Source: Robertmurraya sp. FSL R5-0851 (GTDB lineage Bacteria; Bacillota; Bacilli; Bacillales; Cytobacillaceae). Taken from it: a DNA stretch of 64,000 bases. This document shows, piece by piece, positions 23,142-31,743 of the stretch. The notes beneath the pieces are model-generated. The model was given only the letters and a program-made list of their open reading frames with translations, searched no databases and had not been told where the DNA came from. Every line of letters starts with the position of its first letter. Position 1 is the first letter of the stretch. The stretch lies in contig NZ_JBBOOE010000001.1 of NCBI RefSeq assembly GCF_038002965.1, positions 3,267,001 through 3,331,000 of the forward strand, in the 5' to 3' direction. Both the position numbers and the translations under genes were made by a program.

Positions 23142-23639
23142 TTATTCTTGAAAATTCCAACTTAATCGGCCTGAATTATCGTTTTTATTGTTAAGCTCAT
23201 TTTCAATATCCATTTCTAGCTTTATCGCTTCCACATTGCTTATGCGAAGTAGATGGTAACAATATTCGTGATTTTTATAATCATGCGTGTAATAGATTTT
23301 TGTAATACCTGCTTGTAGTATCTTTTTCATGCAATGTATACATGGAAAATGAGTGACATAAATTTGACTTCCTTTTGTGGAAACTCCTTCAAGAGCACAC
23401 TGAAGAATCGCATTTTCTTCGGCATGCAAACAACGAAGACAGTGATTATCAACGACGTAACAGCCCGCATCTAGGCAGTGATCATCTCCACTAATTCCCC
23501 CATTATAGCCAGTTGAAATGATTCGATTATTCTTTACCAAAACCGAACCAACATTCAGTCGATTACAGGTGCTTCTCATACTTATCAGATGCGCATTTAG
23601 CATAAAGTATTGATCCCAAGTTAAACGAGGGTTGCTCAT
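23142..23639 (-). CDS. comEB: ComE operon protein 2, dCMP deaminase family
   Basis: ComEB is a zinc-dependent deoxycytidylate deaminase homologue, 165 residues from the ATG at 23639 (a GTG at 23648 is also in frame; the GGGAG and GGGGA stretches fit the ATG better). The zinc site is present as HAEENAI and PCIHCMK, with additional Cys and His residues in the 55-75 region. The enzyme would supply dUMP for thymidylate synthesis. It is transcribed with comEA and comEC, although in B. subtilis it is not needed for transformation itself. Confidence 0.93.
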   Translation of the reverse strand: MSNPRLTWDQYFMLNAHLISMRSTCNRLNVGSVLVKNNRIISTGYNGGISGDDHCLDAGCYVVDNHCLRCLHAEENAILQCALEGVSTKGSQIYVTHFPCIHCMKKILQAGITKIYYTHDYKNHEYCYHLLRISNVEAIKLEMDIENELNNKNDNSGRLSWNFQE

Positions 23640-23705
23640 ATTCCCCACTCCCGATTTCTCATTTTCTACTAGTCTAAGGGAAATTGTCGATTTTAGTCAA
23701 TGCTG

Positions 23706-24338
23706 TTATTTTACGATGATGAGATTCTGCAACTTTTCAAATGTCTTATCACCAATTCCGGTAACAAGCTTTAAATCATCAATTGTTTGAAATAATCCAC
23801 TATCTTCACGATAGGCTATGATTGCTTCCGCTTTAGACGGTCCAATTCCAGGGAGATTTTGCAAATCATCGGATGTGGCAGTATTAATGTTGATTTTGCC
23901 TGCTTCTTGACTTGTAGAAATAGAGGTAGACCCAGCACCGGCAGTCACAATCATATTTTCCCCTTCTTCTCCTATTAAAGGTATATATAAAACCATTTCA
24001 TCTGTCACCCGCTGAGCAAAGTTAATTTTTGTCTCATCCGCTCCTTCCTTTAATCCTCCAGCTTTTTCAATCACATCGATTACCCTTTCATCTAGCATCA
24101 CTTCATAAACACCTGGATTCTCTACTGCTCCTTTAACATCCACCAAATTCTTTACATCAGGTTCCTGTACAAGCGTCTCTTCGTGAACTTCCGTATCTTG
24201 TTCTTCTTCACTTGGAATCGTCCATTCATTTTCCACTTCTGTTTCGTTTACAAGATTGCGAGCAAAAATTAGCATTCCAACGACGATAACAAAAGAGGCA
24301 ACAATAAACCATTTATACTTCTTTACAGAGTCAATCAT
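23706..24338 (-). CDS. comEA: Competence DNA receptor ComEA
   Basis: ComEA is the membrane-anchored double-stranded DNA receptor. It has 210 residues: an N-terminal membrane anchor (about 10-28), an acidic spacer, a SLBB domain (about 62-118, VDVKGAVENPGVY), and a C-terminal double helix-hairpin-helix DNA-binding domain (about 145-210) with NLPGIGPSKAEAII and LVTGIGDKTFEKL. First gene of the comE operon and divergent from comER, with 85 bases between the starts. Confidence 0.95.
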   Translation of the reverse strand: MIDSVKKYKWFIVASFVIVVGMLIFARNLVNETEVENEWTIPSEEEQDTEVHEETLVQEPDVKNLVDVKGAVENPGVYEVMLDERVIDVIEKAGGLKEGADETKINFAQRVTDEMVLYIPLIGEEGENMIVTAGAGSTSISTSQEAGKININTATSDDLQNLPGIGPSKAEAIIAYREDSGLFQTIDDLKLVTGIGDKTFEKLQNLIIVK

Positions 24339-24423
24339 CTTGTTACTCCTTTCTAGGCATATTCACTAATTTAATTACATACTTTTATATGAGAATGCTT
24401 GCTTTTTGAAGGAGGGAAGTACA

Positions 24424-25263
24424 TTGAAAATCGGAGTGATTGGTACAGGGAATATGGGGAGGATATTAATTGAGGCACTAATTGATGGAAACGCCATTTC
24501 CCCTTCTTTTATGAATGTGACAAATCGAACGCTTAGTAAAGCAATGAATATAAAAGAAGTGTATAATGACATCGCCGTACTTTCTGATGCTAGAAGCGTA
24601 GCAAGAGTATCAGATGTCTTGTTCTTATGCATAAAACCCAAAGACATTCATAGCGTACTAATGGATATTAAGCCGTTTTTACACTCAGAGAAATGTGTTG
24701 TATCCATCACTAGTCCTATCAGTGTTAATCAAATTGAGTCAGTGGTAGACTGTTCGGTGGCGAGAGCTATACCTAGTATTACCAACCGGGCACTAGCAGG
24801 TGTATCTTTACTAACGTTTGGCAATAGCTGTACGGGGGAATGGAAAGATAAACTACTTCAGCTGTTTGATGCGATTTCCACACCGGTGTCCATAAATGAG
24901 GATATTACAAGGGTAGGATCAGATATCGTAAGTTGTGGACCAGCATTTTTTAGCTACTTAACGCAAAGATTTATTAATGCAGCTGTAGCAGAAACAAAAA
25001 TTGATGAAGCAACTGCAACGACACTTGCTAGCGAAATGTTAATAGGGCTTGGAGAATTGCTTCGAAAAGGATTTTACACACTTCCAACCCTACAGCAAAA
25101 AGTTTGTGTAAAGGGCGGAGTAACTTGGGAAGGAATTAAAGTGTTGGATGCAGAGCTTGGAGACGTATTTGAGCACCTCTTTCAAGCCACTCATACAAAA
25201 TTCGAAGAGGATGTTTTTGAAACACAAAAACAGTTTCCAATAAATAATTCTCTAAAGAAATAA
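24424..25263 (+). CDS. comER: ComER, pyrroline-5-carboxylate reductase-like protein
   Basis: A ProC-like NAD(P)-binding protein of 279 residues. The N-terminal Rossmann motif is KIGVIGTGNMG, and a helical dimerisation domain follows. The start is TTG at 24424 with GGAGGG eight bases upstream; an earlier TTG at 24406 would place that Shine-Dalgarno sequence inside the gene. ComER is divergent from comEABC in Bacillus. It has been linked to the sporulation and biofilm decision in some species rather than to DNA uptake; its substrate is not known. Confidence 0.92.
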   Translation: MKIGVIGTGNMGRILIEALIDGNAISPSFMNVTNRTLSKAMNIKEVYNDIAVLSDARSVARVSDVLFLCIKPKDIHSVLMDIKPFLHSEKCVVSITSPISVNQIESVVDCSVARAIPSITNRALAGVSLLTFGNSCTGEWKDKLLQLFDAISTPVSINEDITRVGSDIVSCGPAFFSYLTQRFINAAVAETKIDEATATTLASEMLIGLGELLRKGFYTLPTLQQKVCVKGGVTWEGIKVLDAELGDVFEHLFQATHTKFEEDVFETQKQFPINNSLKK

Positions 25264-25285
25264 TAATTCCTGCAAATGAATAAAA

Positions 25286-25320
25286 AAAAATCGGCTGTTT
25301 ATTTTAATCAGCCGATTTTT
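25286..25320. terminator. Bidirectional terminator between comER and yqeM
   Basis: TCGGCTG (25291-25297) pairs with CAGCCGA (25309-25315), with A run before and T run after. It reaches into the last codons of the convergent yqeM. Confidence 0.88.
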
Positions 25321-26068
25321 CTGTCTGCTTTTTAGCTAAGAAAAAAATTCTTTCTGCCTCAGAAGTTATGTGATCGTCCCTAAAATCAGAGAAAGTCTCT
25401 AGTACATAAAAACCACTTGCTTCTAACCAATTTTTATAAACATCTACCGGAAAGGTTCTCTGGCTATGAAATTCATCATAGCGGTCATACTTCCCAGACT
25501 CATCATCATGAACAAAAAAGGTAAGTTCATGTTCAATACTAATTGGATACTCTCCTTGGAAGCAATTCCAAATATAACAAATATCCTCATCATCATGGGT
25601 AAATGTTTGATTCATAAAAATATTCATGATTTTATGAACGGAATGAACATCAAATAATAGAAGTCCATCTTCATCAAGTAAGTTATAGACCTTTTCAAAC
25701 GTTTCTAATACTTCTTCTTCCGTCTGTAGGTAATTTAAGGAGTCACAAAATATACCGATAATGTCGAATCTCTCATACAAGTCAAGTTCAACCATATTTT
25801 GTTGATAAAAAGGAAGCTTCAGCCCATTGGTCTCAGCTTTCATGTGAGCGACTGTAAGCATGTCCGCTGATAAATCGACACCTGTCACTTCGAAACCAGC
25901 TTTTGCAAAGCGTACTGATAACTCACCTGTACCACAGGCTAGGTCTAATAGTTTCTTTCCCTTACACTGGTATTTGCTCCATTTTTCCGTTACGATAGAT
26001 ACCCATTCATCATACGGTACATCCTTCATTAATTCATCATAAAGGTAGGCAAATTTCCCATACGTCAT
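25304..26068 (-). CDS. yqeM: SAM-dependent methyltransferase YqeM
   Basis: Class I methyltransferase of 254 residues with the SAM-binding motif LLDLACGTGELS (about 39-50), followed by GVDLSADML and the post-II DSLNYL segment. The substrate is not known; several family members are annotated only by fold. It is the last gene of the yqeG operon and overlaps the end of rsfS by 4 bases, consistent with coupled translation. Confidence 0.9.
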   Translation of the reverse strand: MTYGKFAYLYDELMKDVPYDEWVSIVTEKWSKYQCKGKKLLDLACGTGELSVRFAKAGFEVTGVDLSADMLTVAHMKAETNGLKLPFYQQNMVELDLYERFDIIGIFCDSLNYLQTEEEVLETFEKVYNLLDEDGLLLFDVHSVHKIMNIFMNQTFTHDDEDICYIWNCFQGEYPISIEHELTFFVHDDESGKYDRYDEFHSQRTFPVDVYKNWLEASGFYVLETFSDFRDDHITSEAERIFFLAKKQTEKSAD

Positions 26069-26421
26069 TGAGTAAGAACACTTTCCATGTTTTCTATTGG
26101 TGCATCACCCCATAAACGCTCGAGGTTATAATAACTTCTTTCGTCTTTATGGAATATATGGGCAACCACATCCCCTAAATCAAGGAGGATCCATCTTGCC
26201 TCATCAAAGCCTTCCATTCTCTTAACCATATTGCCATTTTCCAATGCCTTTTCCTTCATTTCTCTGGCAATCGCTTGAACCTGCTTATCAGAGTTTCCGT
26301 GGCATATAATAAAGTAATCAGAGATGAGTGAAATGCCTTGCATATTTAATACAACAATATCCTCTGCACGCTTATCATCAGCAGCCTTTACTGATGTTTC
26401 TAATAATTGACGATTGGTCAT
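26065..26421 (-). CDS. rsfS: Ribosome silencing factor RsfS
   Basis: RsfS (YqeL, Iojap/YbeB family) binds L14 and prevents 30S-50S joining under starvation. It is 118 residues with the family pattern DIVVLNMQGISLISDYFII and the C-terminal WILLDLGDVVAHIFH core. It overlaps yqeM by 4 bases and lies 4 bases after yqeK, which is the conserved order in Firmicutes. Confidence 0.96.
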   Translation of the reverse strand: MTNRQLLETSVKAADDKRAEDIVVLNMQGISLISDYFIICHGNSDKQVQAIAREMKEKALENGNMVKRMEGFDEARWILLDLGDVVAHIFHKDERSYYNLERLWGDAPIENMESVLTQ

Positions 26422-26425
26422 CCAA

Positions 26426-26992
26426 TCAGTCCTCCTTTAAATGAATGAAATAGTTATACGTTTGGAGCGTCAACGGAAAAACCGCTCGTTTCTTTTTTAC
26501 TAAGAAAATAATTGAATTCTGAATAGAAAGCAATAACGCTTCATTCAAATCATTATCAGCTACCTCTCTGACCTCATCGACACCTGGAAATTGCCTCCCC
26601 GGTTCAATGTAATCAGCCACATAAATAATTTTTTCAAGCAATGACATATGCGGTCTACCAGAAGTGTGGTAACGAATTGCCTGTAGCACATCACGATCAT
26701 GAATACCAACTTCATTCTCCACTAAATAAGCGCCTACTGGAGCATGCCAAAGTTCACTATTATAGGAAAGCAGTTCCTCAGGCATTTTTTCTTGAAGAAT
26801 GATTTGTTTCATCTCTTCTTTAGGACGAAACTTTGCATAATCATGAAAGATTGCTGCCAACTCCGCTTGTTTCTCATTTGCTCCATATTTTTTGGCTAGC
26901 TTTACAGCTGTTTGTTCTACCCCTAGTGTATGCTGATAACGATGGTCGGTTAATTGCTCTCTAACAATCTCTAACGCTTTCGCTCGATCCAT
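26426..26992 (-). CDS. yqeK: HD domain protein YqeK, Ap4A hydrolase family
   Basis: HD-superfamily phosphohydrolase of 188 residues. The metal-binding histidines and HD pair are visible in [23 protein letters not shown] and HTSGR. Characterised YqeK enzymes are iron-dependent symmetrical diadenosine tetraphosphate hydrolases, and this assignment is by family. It overlaps the 3' end of nadD by 32 bases, so the two are coupled; some bacteria fuse NadD and YqeK. Confidence 0.93.
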   Translation of the reverse strand: MDRAKALEIVREQLTDHRYQHTLGVEQTAVKLAKKYGANEKQAELAAIFHDYAKFRPKEEMKQIILQEKMPEELLSYNSELWHAPVGAYLVENEVGIHDRDVLQAIRYHTSGRPHMSLLEKIIYVADYIEPGRQFPGVDEVREVADNDLNEALLLSIQNSIIFLVKKKRAVFPLTLQTYNYFIHLKED

Positions 26993-27548
26993 ATAACTGA
27001 TGCTCCTTTATATATTGTATGACGGAGTCAGGGGTAAGATAATGAATAGTATTCCCATTCTTTACTCTTTCTCTTATTAAACTAGAAGAGACGGCAAATT
27101 CCGGAATATCTATATAGATAACCGGATAACTTGTCTGCAATACGTGTTCTGGTCTTTGCACTCCGACAAAAGTAACAAGGTTCAATAAATCATCAATCTT
27201 GTACCATTTGGGTAAATATTCAACCATGTCTGCCCCGATAATAAAATAAAACTCTGTACCCTCATTTTTCTGATGCAGAAGCTTCATCGTGTCATACGTA
27301 TAAGACGGACCACTCCGCTCCAACTCTATTTTTTCAACTTTGAAATCGGCATGATTACTTATTGCCTTTTCAAGCATGGTCACTCGATCGATCGTGCTTG
27401 TCCCACTTGTTGATTTATGCGGTGGTTTCGAATTAGGCAAAAACCATATTTCATCTAGCCCTAAGGAATCTAATACCTCGTTTGCAATAAGTAGATGTCC
27501 ATTGTGGGGTGGGTCAAAGGTTCCCCCTAAAATTCCAATTTTCCTCAT
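26961..27548 (-). CDS. nadD: Nicotinate-nucleotide adenylyltransferase
   Basis: NadD makes nicotinic acid adenine dinucleotide in NAD synthesis. The protein has 195 residues with the nucleotidyltransferase signature [15 protein letters not shown] and the C-terminal SSSLIRERV (ISSTxIR-type) motif. It overlaps yqeK and lies 15 bases after yqeI in the conserved operon. Confidence 0.97.
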   Translation of the reverse strand: MRKIGILGGTFDPPHNGHLLIANEVLDSLGLDEIWFLPNSKPPHKSTSGTSTIDRVTMLEKAISNHADFKVEKIELERSGPSYTYDTMKLLHQKNEGTEFYFIIGADMVEYLPKWYKIDDLLNLVTFVGVQRPEHVLQTSYPVIYIDIPEFAVSSSLIRERVKNGNTIHYLTPDSVIQYIKEHQLYGSSESVRDC

Positions 27549-27563
27549 AAGGACCTCCTCGGA

Positions 27564-27854
27564 TTAAGGAAGCTGTAATTGTTTATTTTCCTCAGACTCT
27601 TTATATAAAACAATGGTAGATCCAATTACTTGAACAAGTTCCGCCTTACAGCCTGACGATAACTTAACTGCTACTTCGTCCTTGTCCTCATCACAATTTT
27701 GTAACACACTTACCTTCAGAAGTTCCCTAACCTCTAATGCCTCATTGATTTGTTTAATCATGTTATCGTTCACTCCACCTTTTCCTACTTGAAAAATAGG
27801 GTTTAGATGATGAGCTTTTGAACGTAAAAATCTTTTCTGCTTACCAGTTAACAT
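27564..27854 (-). CDS. yqeI: YhbY-type RNA-binding protein YqeI
   Basis: CRS1-YhbY (CRM) domain protein of 96 residues, beginning MLTGKQKRFLRSKAH, with the GKGGVNDNM loop that corresponds to the conserved GxxG RNA-contact motif. It associates with pre-50S ribosomes in other bacteria. The frame is open 23 codons upstream into aroE, but AGGAGGATAAGA immediately before 27854 defines the start. Two bases separate it from the aroE stop. Confidence 0.95.
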   Translation of the reverse strand: MLTGKQKRFLRSKAHHLNPIFQVGKGGVNDNMIKQINEALEVRELLKVSVLQNCDEDKDEVAVKLSSGCKAELVQVIGSTIVLYKESEENKQLQLP

Positions 27855-27856
27855 TC

Positions 27857-28687
27857 TTATCCTCCTAATCGGTTTAAAACCAATTTTTCCATTCTCTTTT
27901 GGTCCGGGAAAATTCCGGTCCATTTTTTAAATGCTAATGCCCCTTGAAGAACGAACATATCGATTCCATTTTGCGTGCGAGCCCCTTTATCCTTTGCAGA
28001 ACGTAAAAATAAAGTTTCAAGAGGGTTGTATATAATATCACTTACAAAACTATTTTCTTTTAAGTTATGTAAAGAGAGCGGTTGGCATTCTACATTTGGT
28101 GCCATACCAATCGATGTTGTTTGTATAATAATATCATACTCGTCCAAATCATTCTCAGCATCTTCACGCAGTAATACACTGGAGTTGACCGTATATGGAC
28201 ATTGAGCAATTAATTCAGCTGCTTTTTCACTTGTACGATTGGTAACATCAATGTTTTTAATCCCCATGGAAGCTAAAGTAAAATAAATGGCTCTTGCAGC
28301 CCCTCCAGCCCCAACAATGAGAATTCGATGGTTGAAAAGATCTGGAATAATATTCATAATTCCTTTCACTGATCCTTCGCCATCAGTGTTGTATCCAACG
28401 AGCTCACCATCCTCATTTACGACTGTGTTTACTGCACCGATCGCTTCGGCTAAAGGATCTAAGCGATCAAGCATCGGAAGGATATCGACCTTATGTGGAA
28501 CAGTCACATTAAACCCACTAATTTGTATCGCTTTTAATCCTATGATCGCTTTCTGTAAGTCTCCTTTTCTTACATGAAGCGCATGATAATGAGCATCTAT
28601 ATCATAAAAGCCAAATAAATCATTGTGCATGGCAGGCGACATAGAATGAGCGATCGGATCCCCAATTACCGCATACAGCTTTTTCAA
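27857..28687 (-). CDS. aroE: Shikimate dehydrogenase
   Basis: AroE reduces 3-dehydroshikimate to shikimate with NADPH. It has 276 residues. The substrate domain holds SMSPAMHN and the catalytic Lys in NVTVPHK, and the nucleotide domain has GAGGAARAI and the NRT motif for NADP. It is embedded in the ribosome-assembly operon between yqeH and yqeI, a linkage also present in B. subtilis (there called aroD). Confidence 0.96.
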   Translation of the reverse strand: MKKLYAVIGDPIAHSMSPAMHNDLFGFYDIDAHYHALHVRKGDLQKAIIGLKAIQISGFNVTVPHKVDILPMLDRLDPLAEAIGAVNTVVNEDGELVGYNTDGEGSVKGIMNIIPDLFNHRILIVGAGGAARAIYFTLASMGIKNIDVTNRTSEKAAELIAQCPYTVNSSVLLREDAENDLDEYDIIIQTTSIGMAPNVECQPLSLHNLKENSFVSDIIYNPLETLFLRSAKDKGARTQNGIDMFVLQGALAFKKWTGIFPDQKRMEKLVLNRLGG

Positions 28688-28761
28688 AAAAATCCTCTCC
28701 CTTGTTGTAGCCTTGAGTACTTCATGAGGTTGATCAAGCTGATTTACTCTAAAAAGCTAAA

Positions 28762-29865
28762 TTATATAAGCGATTTTCTAATCATTGCATGAACACCCTT
28801 AGGAACATACGCTGCAATTTTCACTCCAGGTTCGTTTACCGTGATCCAACCCAGACCGGAAAACACGATGTCTGTCTTCTCTTCTTTAATCATAAATTCC
28901 TGACGAATGAGTGGTGGAAATTCTTCCAATTCATCTGTTCTTGGAGGTGAGAGCATGTCACCCACATGCTTTTCGTATAACTCATCAGCATGATCAAGTT
29001 TTGTACGATGAATATTAATTTCATTAGAAAAATGACAAACAAATGATTGTCTTCCTCCACTAATAAAATCAAATCGGGCAAGTCCTCCGAAAAATAAAGT
29101 TTGTCCTTCGTTCAATTGGAAGACTTTTGGCTTTATTTCCTTTTTTGGAGTGATAATTTTCAAATCCTGCTTACTCACAAAATGAGCCATTTGATGGTGA
29201 TTGATGATTCCTGGCGTATCTATAAGATGCTTACCGTCGGAAAGTGGAATCTCAATAATATCCAGAGTCGTACCTGGAAAATGGGAAGTCGTTATCACAT
29301 CCCCTTCTCCCGAGACTTCCTTTAGGATCCGGTTAATAAATGTGGATTTTCCGACATTTGTACAACCTACTACATACACATCCTTGCCATTTCGATACTC
29401 GTCGATTGCTTCAGCTACTTCACGAACAAAATGACCTTTATGTGCACTCACTAAAAACACATCTTCTGGATGCAAACCGAGTTTTTTTGCTTCCCGCTTC
29501 ATCCATTGAATGACCTTATTTGGCTTTATTGAGTGCGGAAGAAGGTCCACTTTATTACCAACAAGCAGGATTTTGTTCTTCCCTACAAAACGGTGTAGAC
29601 CAGGTAACCAGCTACCGTTAAAATCAAAAATATCGACAATTTTTACAATAAGCGCATCCGTTTGGGATAAACCATTCAGTATTTTTAAAAAGTCATCATC
29701 TGTTAAACTAACATCCTGGATCTCATTATAGTGTTTTAAACGAAAACAGCGTTGGCAAATAATGACTTCCTTTTCAAGTGCGGATGGAGGCGCATAGCCT
29801 AAAGCCTCCTTATCCACTGTTTGGATATCTACCCCACAGCCTATACACGAAAACTGTTCACTCAA
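28762..29865 (-). CDS. yqeH: Ribosome biogenesis GTPase YqeH
   Basis: Circularly permuted GTPase needed for 30S assembly. It has 367 residues: an N-terminal zinc finger (CIGCG near residue 6 and CQRC near 37), G4 NKVD before G5 SAHKG, then G1 GCTNVGKST and G3 DTPG, followed by a C-terminal RNA-binding domain. An ATG at 29880 is in frame, but it lies inside the ribosome binding site; GGAGG precedes the TTG at 29865 by 7 bases and gives MSEQFSCIGCG. That TTG lies 3 bases beyond the yqeG stop codon. Confidence 0.95.
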   Translation of the reverse strand: MSEQFSCIGCGVDIQTVDKEALGYAPPSALEKEVIICQRCFRLKHYNEIQDVSLTDDDFLKILNGLSQTDALIVKIVDIFDFNGSWLPGLHRFVGKNKILLVGNKVDLLPHSIKPNKVIQWMKREAKKLGLHPEDVFLVSAHKGHFVREVAEAIDEYRNGKDVYVVGCTNVGKSTFINRILKEVSGEGDVITTSHFPGTTLDIIEIPLSDGKHLIDTPGIINHHQMAHFVSKQDLKIITPKKEIKPKVFQLNEGQTLFFGGLARFDFISGGRQSFVCHFSNEINIHRTKLDHADELYEKHVGDMLSPPRTDELEEFPPLIRQEFMIKEEKTDIVFSGLGWITVNEPGVKIAAYVPKGVHAMIRKSLI

Positions 29866-29867
29866 AC

Positions 29868-30383
29868 TTAATCCTCCCATACAATCATTCCTTTTTTACG
29901 GAACCAATTCAGTATTCTTCGCTCAACTAATCGATTAAACTTTGTCACAAATCCATCTGTTGAGGCTACAGGTACAACAAGAATGGTATGTAACCCGCTA
30001 CGGTTACCACCTAGAACATCAGTAAGTAGCTGGTCTCCGATAACCACCGTTTCATCCTTAGATGTTCCCATTTGCTTCATAGCCTTTTTAAAGGCTCTTG
30101 CCAAAGGCTTACGAGCTTGAAAAATAAAAGGTATATTTAGTGGATCAGAAAAAGCTTTCACTCTTCCTTCATTATTATTAGACACGATCGTCACAATAAT
30201 ATTATGTTTTTTCATTTCCTCAAACCATTTGATAAGGTTCGGTGTTGCATTTGGACGATCCCATTCGACAAGAGTATTATCTAAATCGGTAATAATCGCC
30301 TTAACTCCTTTTTCCTTTAAACTTTCAGGAGTAATTTCAAAAATACTTTTGACATGCTGATCCGGCAAAAACTTCTTAAGCAT
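29868..30383 (-). CDS. yqeG: HAD family phosphatase YqeG
   Basis: HAD-superfamily IIIA phosphatase, 171 residues. The nucleophile motif DLDNTLV is at about residues 36-42 and the motif IV DQLLTDVLGGN at about 118-128. The substrate is unknown, though the family groups with phosphatidylglycerophosphate phosphatase-like enzymes. It is the first gene of the yqeG-yqeH-aroE-yqeI-nadD-yqeK-rsfS-yqeM operon and divergent from sda. The region between them contains the DnaA-box cluster. Confidence 0.93.
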   Translation of the reverse strand: MLKKFLPDQHVKSIFEITPESLKEKGVKAIITDLDNTLVEWDRPNATPNLIKWFEEMKKHNIIVTIVSNNNEGRVKAFSDPLNIPFIFQARKPLARAFKKAMKQMGTSKDETVVIGDQLLTDVLGGNRSGLHTILVVPVASTDGFVTKFNRLVERRILNWFRKKGMIVWED

Positions 30384-30442
30384 TTCTTACACCTCATTAA
30401 ATTAATGAAAATTTTTCGACAAATTTCACGGTCCTTCAACAC

Positions 30443-30541
30443 TGTGGATAACTTTATACACAAAACTCACACTGTCATAAAAAGGAATTACACTTTTATA
30501 AACAAATTAATCACAAGTTATCCACCATAACTTGTGGATAA
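30443..30541. promoter_or_regulatory. DnaA-box cluster upstream of sda
   Basis: Four DnaA boxes occur within 100 bases: TGTGGATAA at 30443-30451 (exact), TTATACACA at 30454-30462 (one mismatch), TTATCCACC at 30518-30526 (one mismatch), and TGTGGATAA at 30533-30541 (exact). The last two face each other inside the perfect inverted repeat ACAAGTTAT-N5-ATAACTTGT (30513-30535). In B. subtilis the yqeG/sda region is a known DnaA-box cluster that couples replication state to sda expression. Confidence 0.9.
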
Positions 30542-30559
30542 CAGAACGATTGTTCTGTT
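30540..30559. promoter_or_regulatory. Inverted repeat resembling a LexA box at the sda promoter
   Basis: AACAGAAC-GATT-GTTCTGTT is a perfect 8-bp inverted repeat that contains GAAC-N4-GTTC, the core of the Bacillus SOS box. It overlaps the proposed -35 of sda and one exact DnaA box. LexA binding is a possibility, not shown. Confidence 0.45.
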
Positions 30560-30578
30560 TTATTAATTTTGATAGAGT
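30550..30578 (+). promoter_or_regulatory. Putative sigmaA promoter of sda
   Basis: TTGTTC (30550-30555), a 17-base spacer and TAGAGT (30573-30578) lie about 85 bases before the sda start and directly downstream of the DnaA boxes. Confidence 0.5.
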
Positions 30579-30662
30579 AGGAGTACAGCTACATAGCCTA
30601 CATTATATGATGAATCACCATGCAGTAGAACCATTCACAAGAAAAGAAAGGTGTGATTTCCA

Positions 30663-30797
30663 TTGCGTAAATTATCGGATGACTTACTTGTTGAATCTTA
30701 TTTTAAAGCGAGAGAACTACAACTAAGCAAAGATTTTATTTATTTAATTGAGACAGAAATTCACCGTCGTTCATTAACTCACAAAATCATTGTGTAA
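30663..30797 (+). CDS. sda: Sporulation histidine kinase inhibitor Sda
   Basis: Sda is a 44-residue helical hairpin that binds KinA and blocks the phosphorelay when replication is incomplete or DNA is damaged. Here it reads [18 protein letters not shown] from a TTG start with AAAGGTG upstream, and shows the family segment [14 protein letters not shown]. It is too short for most ORF filters. It stands alone on the plus strand, ends at a terminator, and has DnaA boxes at its promoter, which fits the known replication-checkpoint control. Confidence 0.93.
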   Translation: MRKLSDDLLVESYFKARELQLSKDFIYLIETEIHRRSLTHKIIV

Positions 30798-30799
30798 AT

Positions 30800-30820
30800 A
30801 GCCCATAGTTGGGCTTTTTT
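30800..30820 (+). terminator. Terminator after sda
   Basis: AGCCCA (30800-30805) pairs with TGGGCT (30810-30815), loop of 4, then TTTTT. Confidence 0.88.
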
Positions 30821-30841
30821 CATTACGCTCACAAAACAATA

Positions 30842-31627
30842 TCATGTCTCTTTTAATAACGCAATTCTTTCTCCCACTTTGATAGGAAATGGAAGCGATT
30901 TTTCTAAAGTTGATTGGATAGAGTCTTTTTCAAACAATAGGACGACCGTTGATCCAAATGTAAAATACGCGAGTTCCTGGCCCTTTTCTACATGTTCATT
31001 CTCATGTGTAACTTCAATGGAGTTCACAAACATGGCCCCTACCTTCACCACTGCTATATGACCCGTCTGATGCTTAATTTCGGTCACTGTCCGATAATTT
31101 TTCGAGAGTGTACTTTTCCCATATTTTAATCCAAGAGAGTTGACTGGATATGATTTCTTTCCGAGTGTCCAACTGGCTGTAACCCTTCCAGTAATGGGAC
31201 TATGAATACGATGGTAATGACTCGGGCTTAAGTACAAAACCATGAAGGTTCCATTTATATATTTTTGTAAAAGCGCATCATTACCTAACATTTCTTCAAT
31301 TGAGTATGTTTTCCCCTTCACCTCAATCAATTTCTGTTCTGAAATAGGTCCAACTTCCTCAAGTACGGCATCAACTGGACTAGTAACAGCTTGTGCGTCC
31401 TGATTAATCGGCCTACTCCCTTTCCTCAGCTTTCGGATAAAGAAATCATGGAGTGTGGAGAATTCCTTGAGATCTCCTTCCATTTCCTCCGTATCGATTT
31501 GATAGATTCTTGAAAAGTGAGGAACAACATAACGACTCATATTTGATGTAGCAAATCTCTTCAACAGCGAGGAAGACCATCTGCCATTGGTTAATTCAAT
31601 CATGAAACGATAAATGGTTTGAAACAA
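30842..31627 (-). CDS. psd: Phosphatidylserine decarboxylase
   Basis: Psd converts phosphatidylserine to phosphatidylethanolamine and matures by serinolysis at a GST site to form the pyruvoyl group; that motif is present as FGST near the C-terminus. The catalytic His appears in SPSHYHRIHSP. A longer frame to 31774 exists, but GGAGGTC lies 8 bases before TTG at 31627, giving MFQTIYRFMIELTN and 261 residues, which matches the Bacillus enzyme. It is divergent from pssA, 116 bases away; in B. subtilis pssA and psd are co-directional in one cluster. Confidence 0.92.
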   Translation of the reverse strand: MFQTIYRFMIELTNGRWSSSLLKRFATSNMSRYVVPHFSRIYQIDTEEMEGDLKEFSTLHDFFIRKLRKGSRPINQDAQAVTSPVDAVLEEVGPISEQKLIEVKGKTYSIEEMLGNDALLQKYINGTFMVLYLSPSHYHRIHSPITGRVTASWTLGKKSYPVNSLGLKYGKSTLSKNYRTVTEIKHQTGHIAVVKVGAMFVNSIEVTHENEHVEKGQELAYFTFGSTVVLLFEKDSIQSTLEKSLPFPIKVGERIALLKET

Positions 31628-31743
31628 TGTATTGACCTCCGTTATGGGAAAATTCTCATGCAATAAACGAATAAAACAAGAACACCAATCATTACTTATA
31701 ATTAGGATGTTTTTTACCATTTCCATATAGGGGTGAGGCATAT

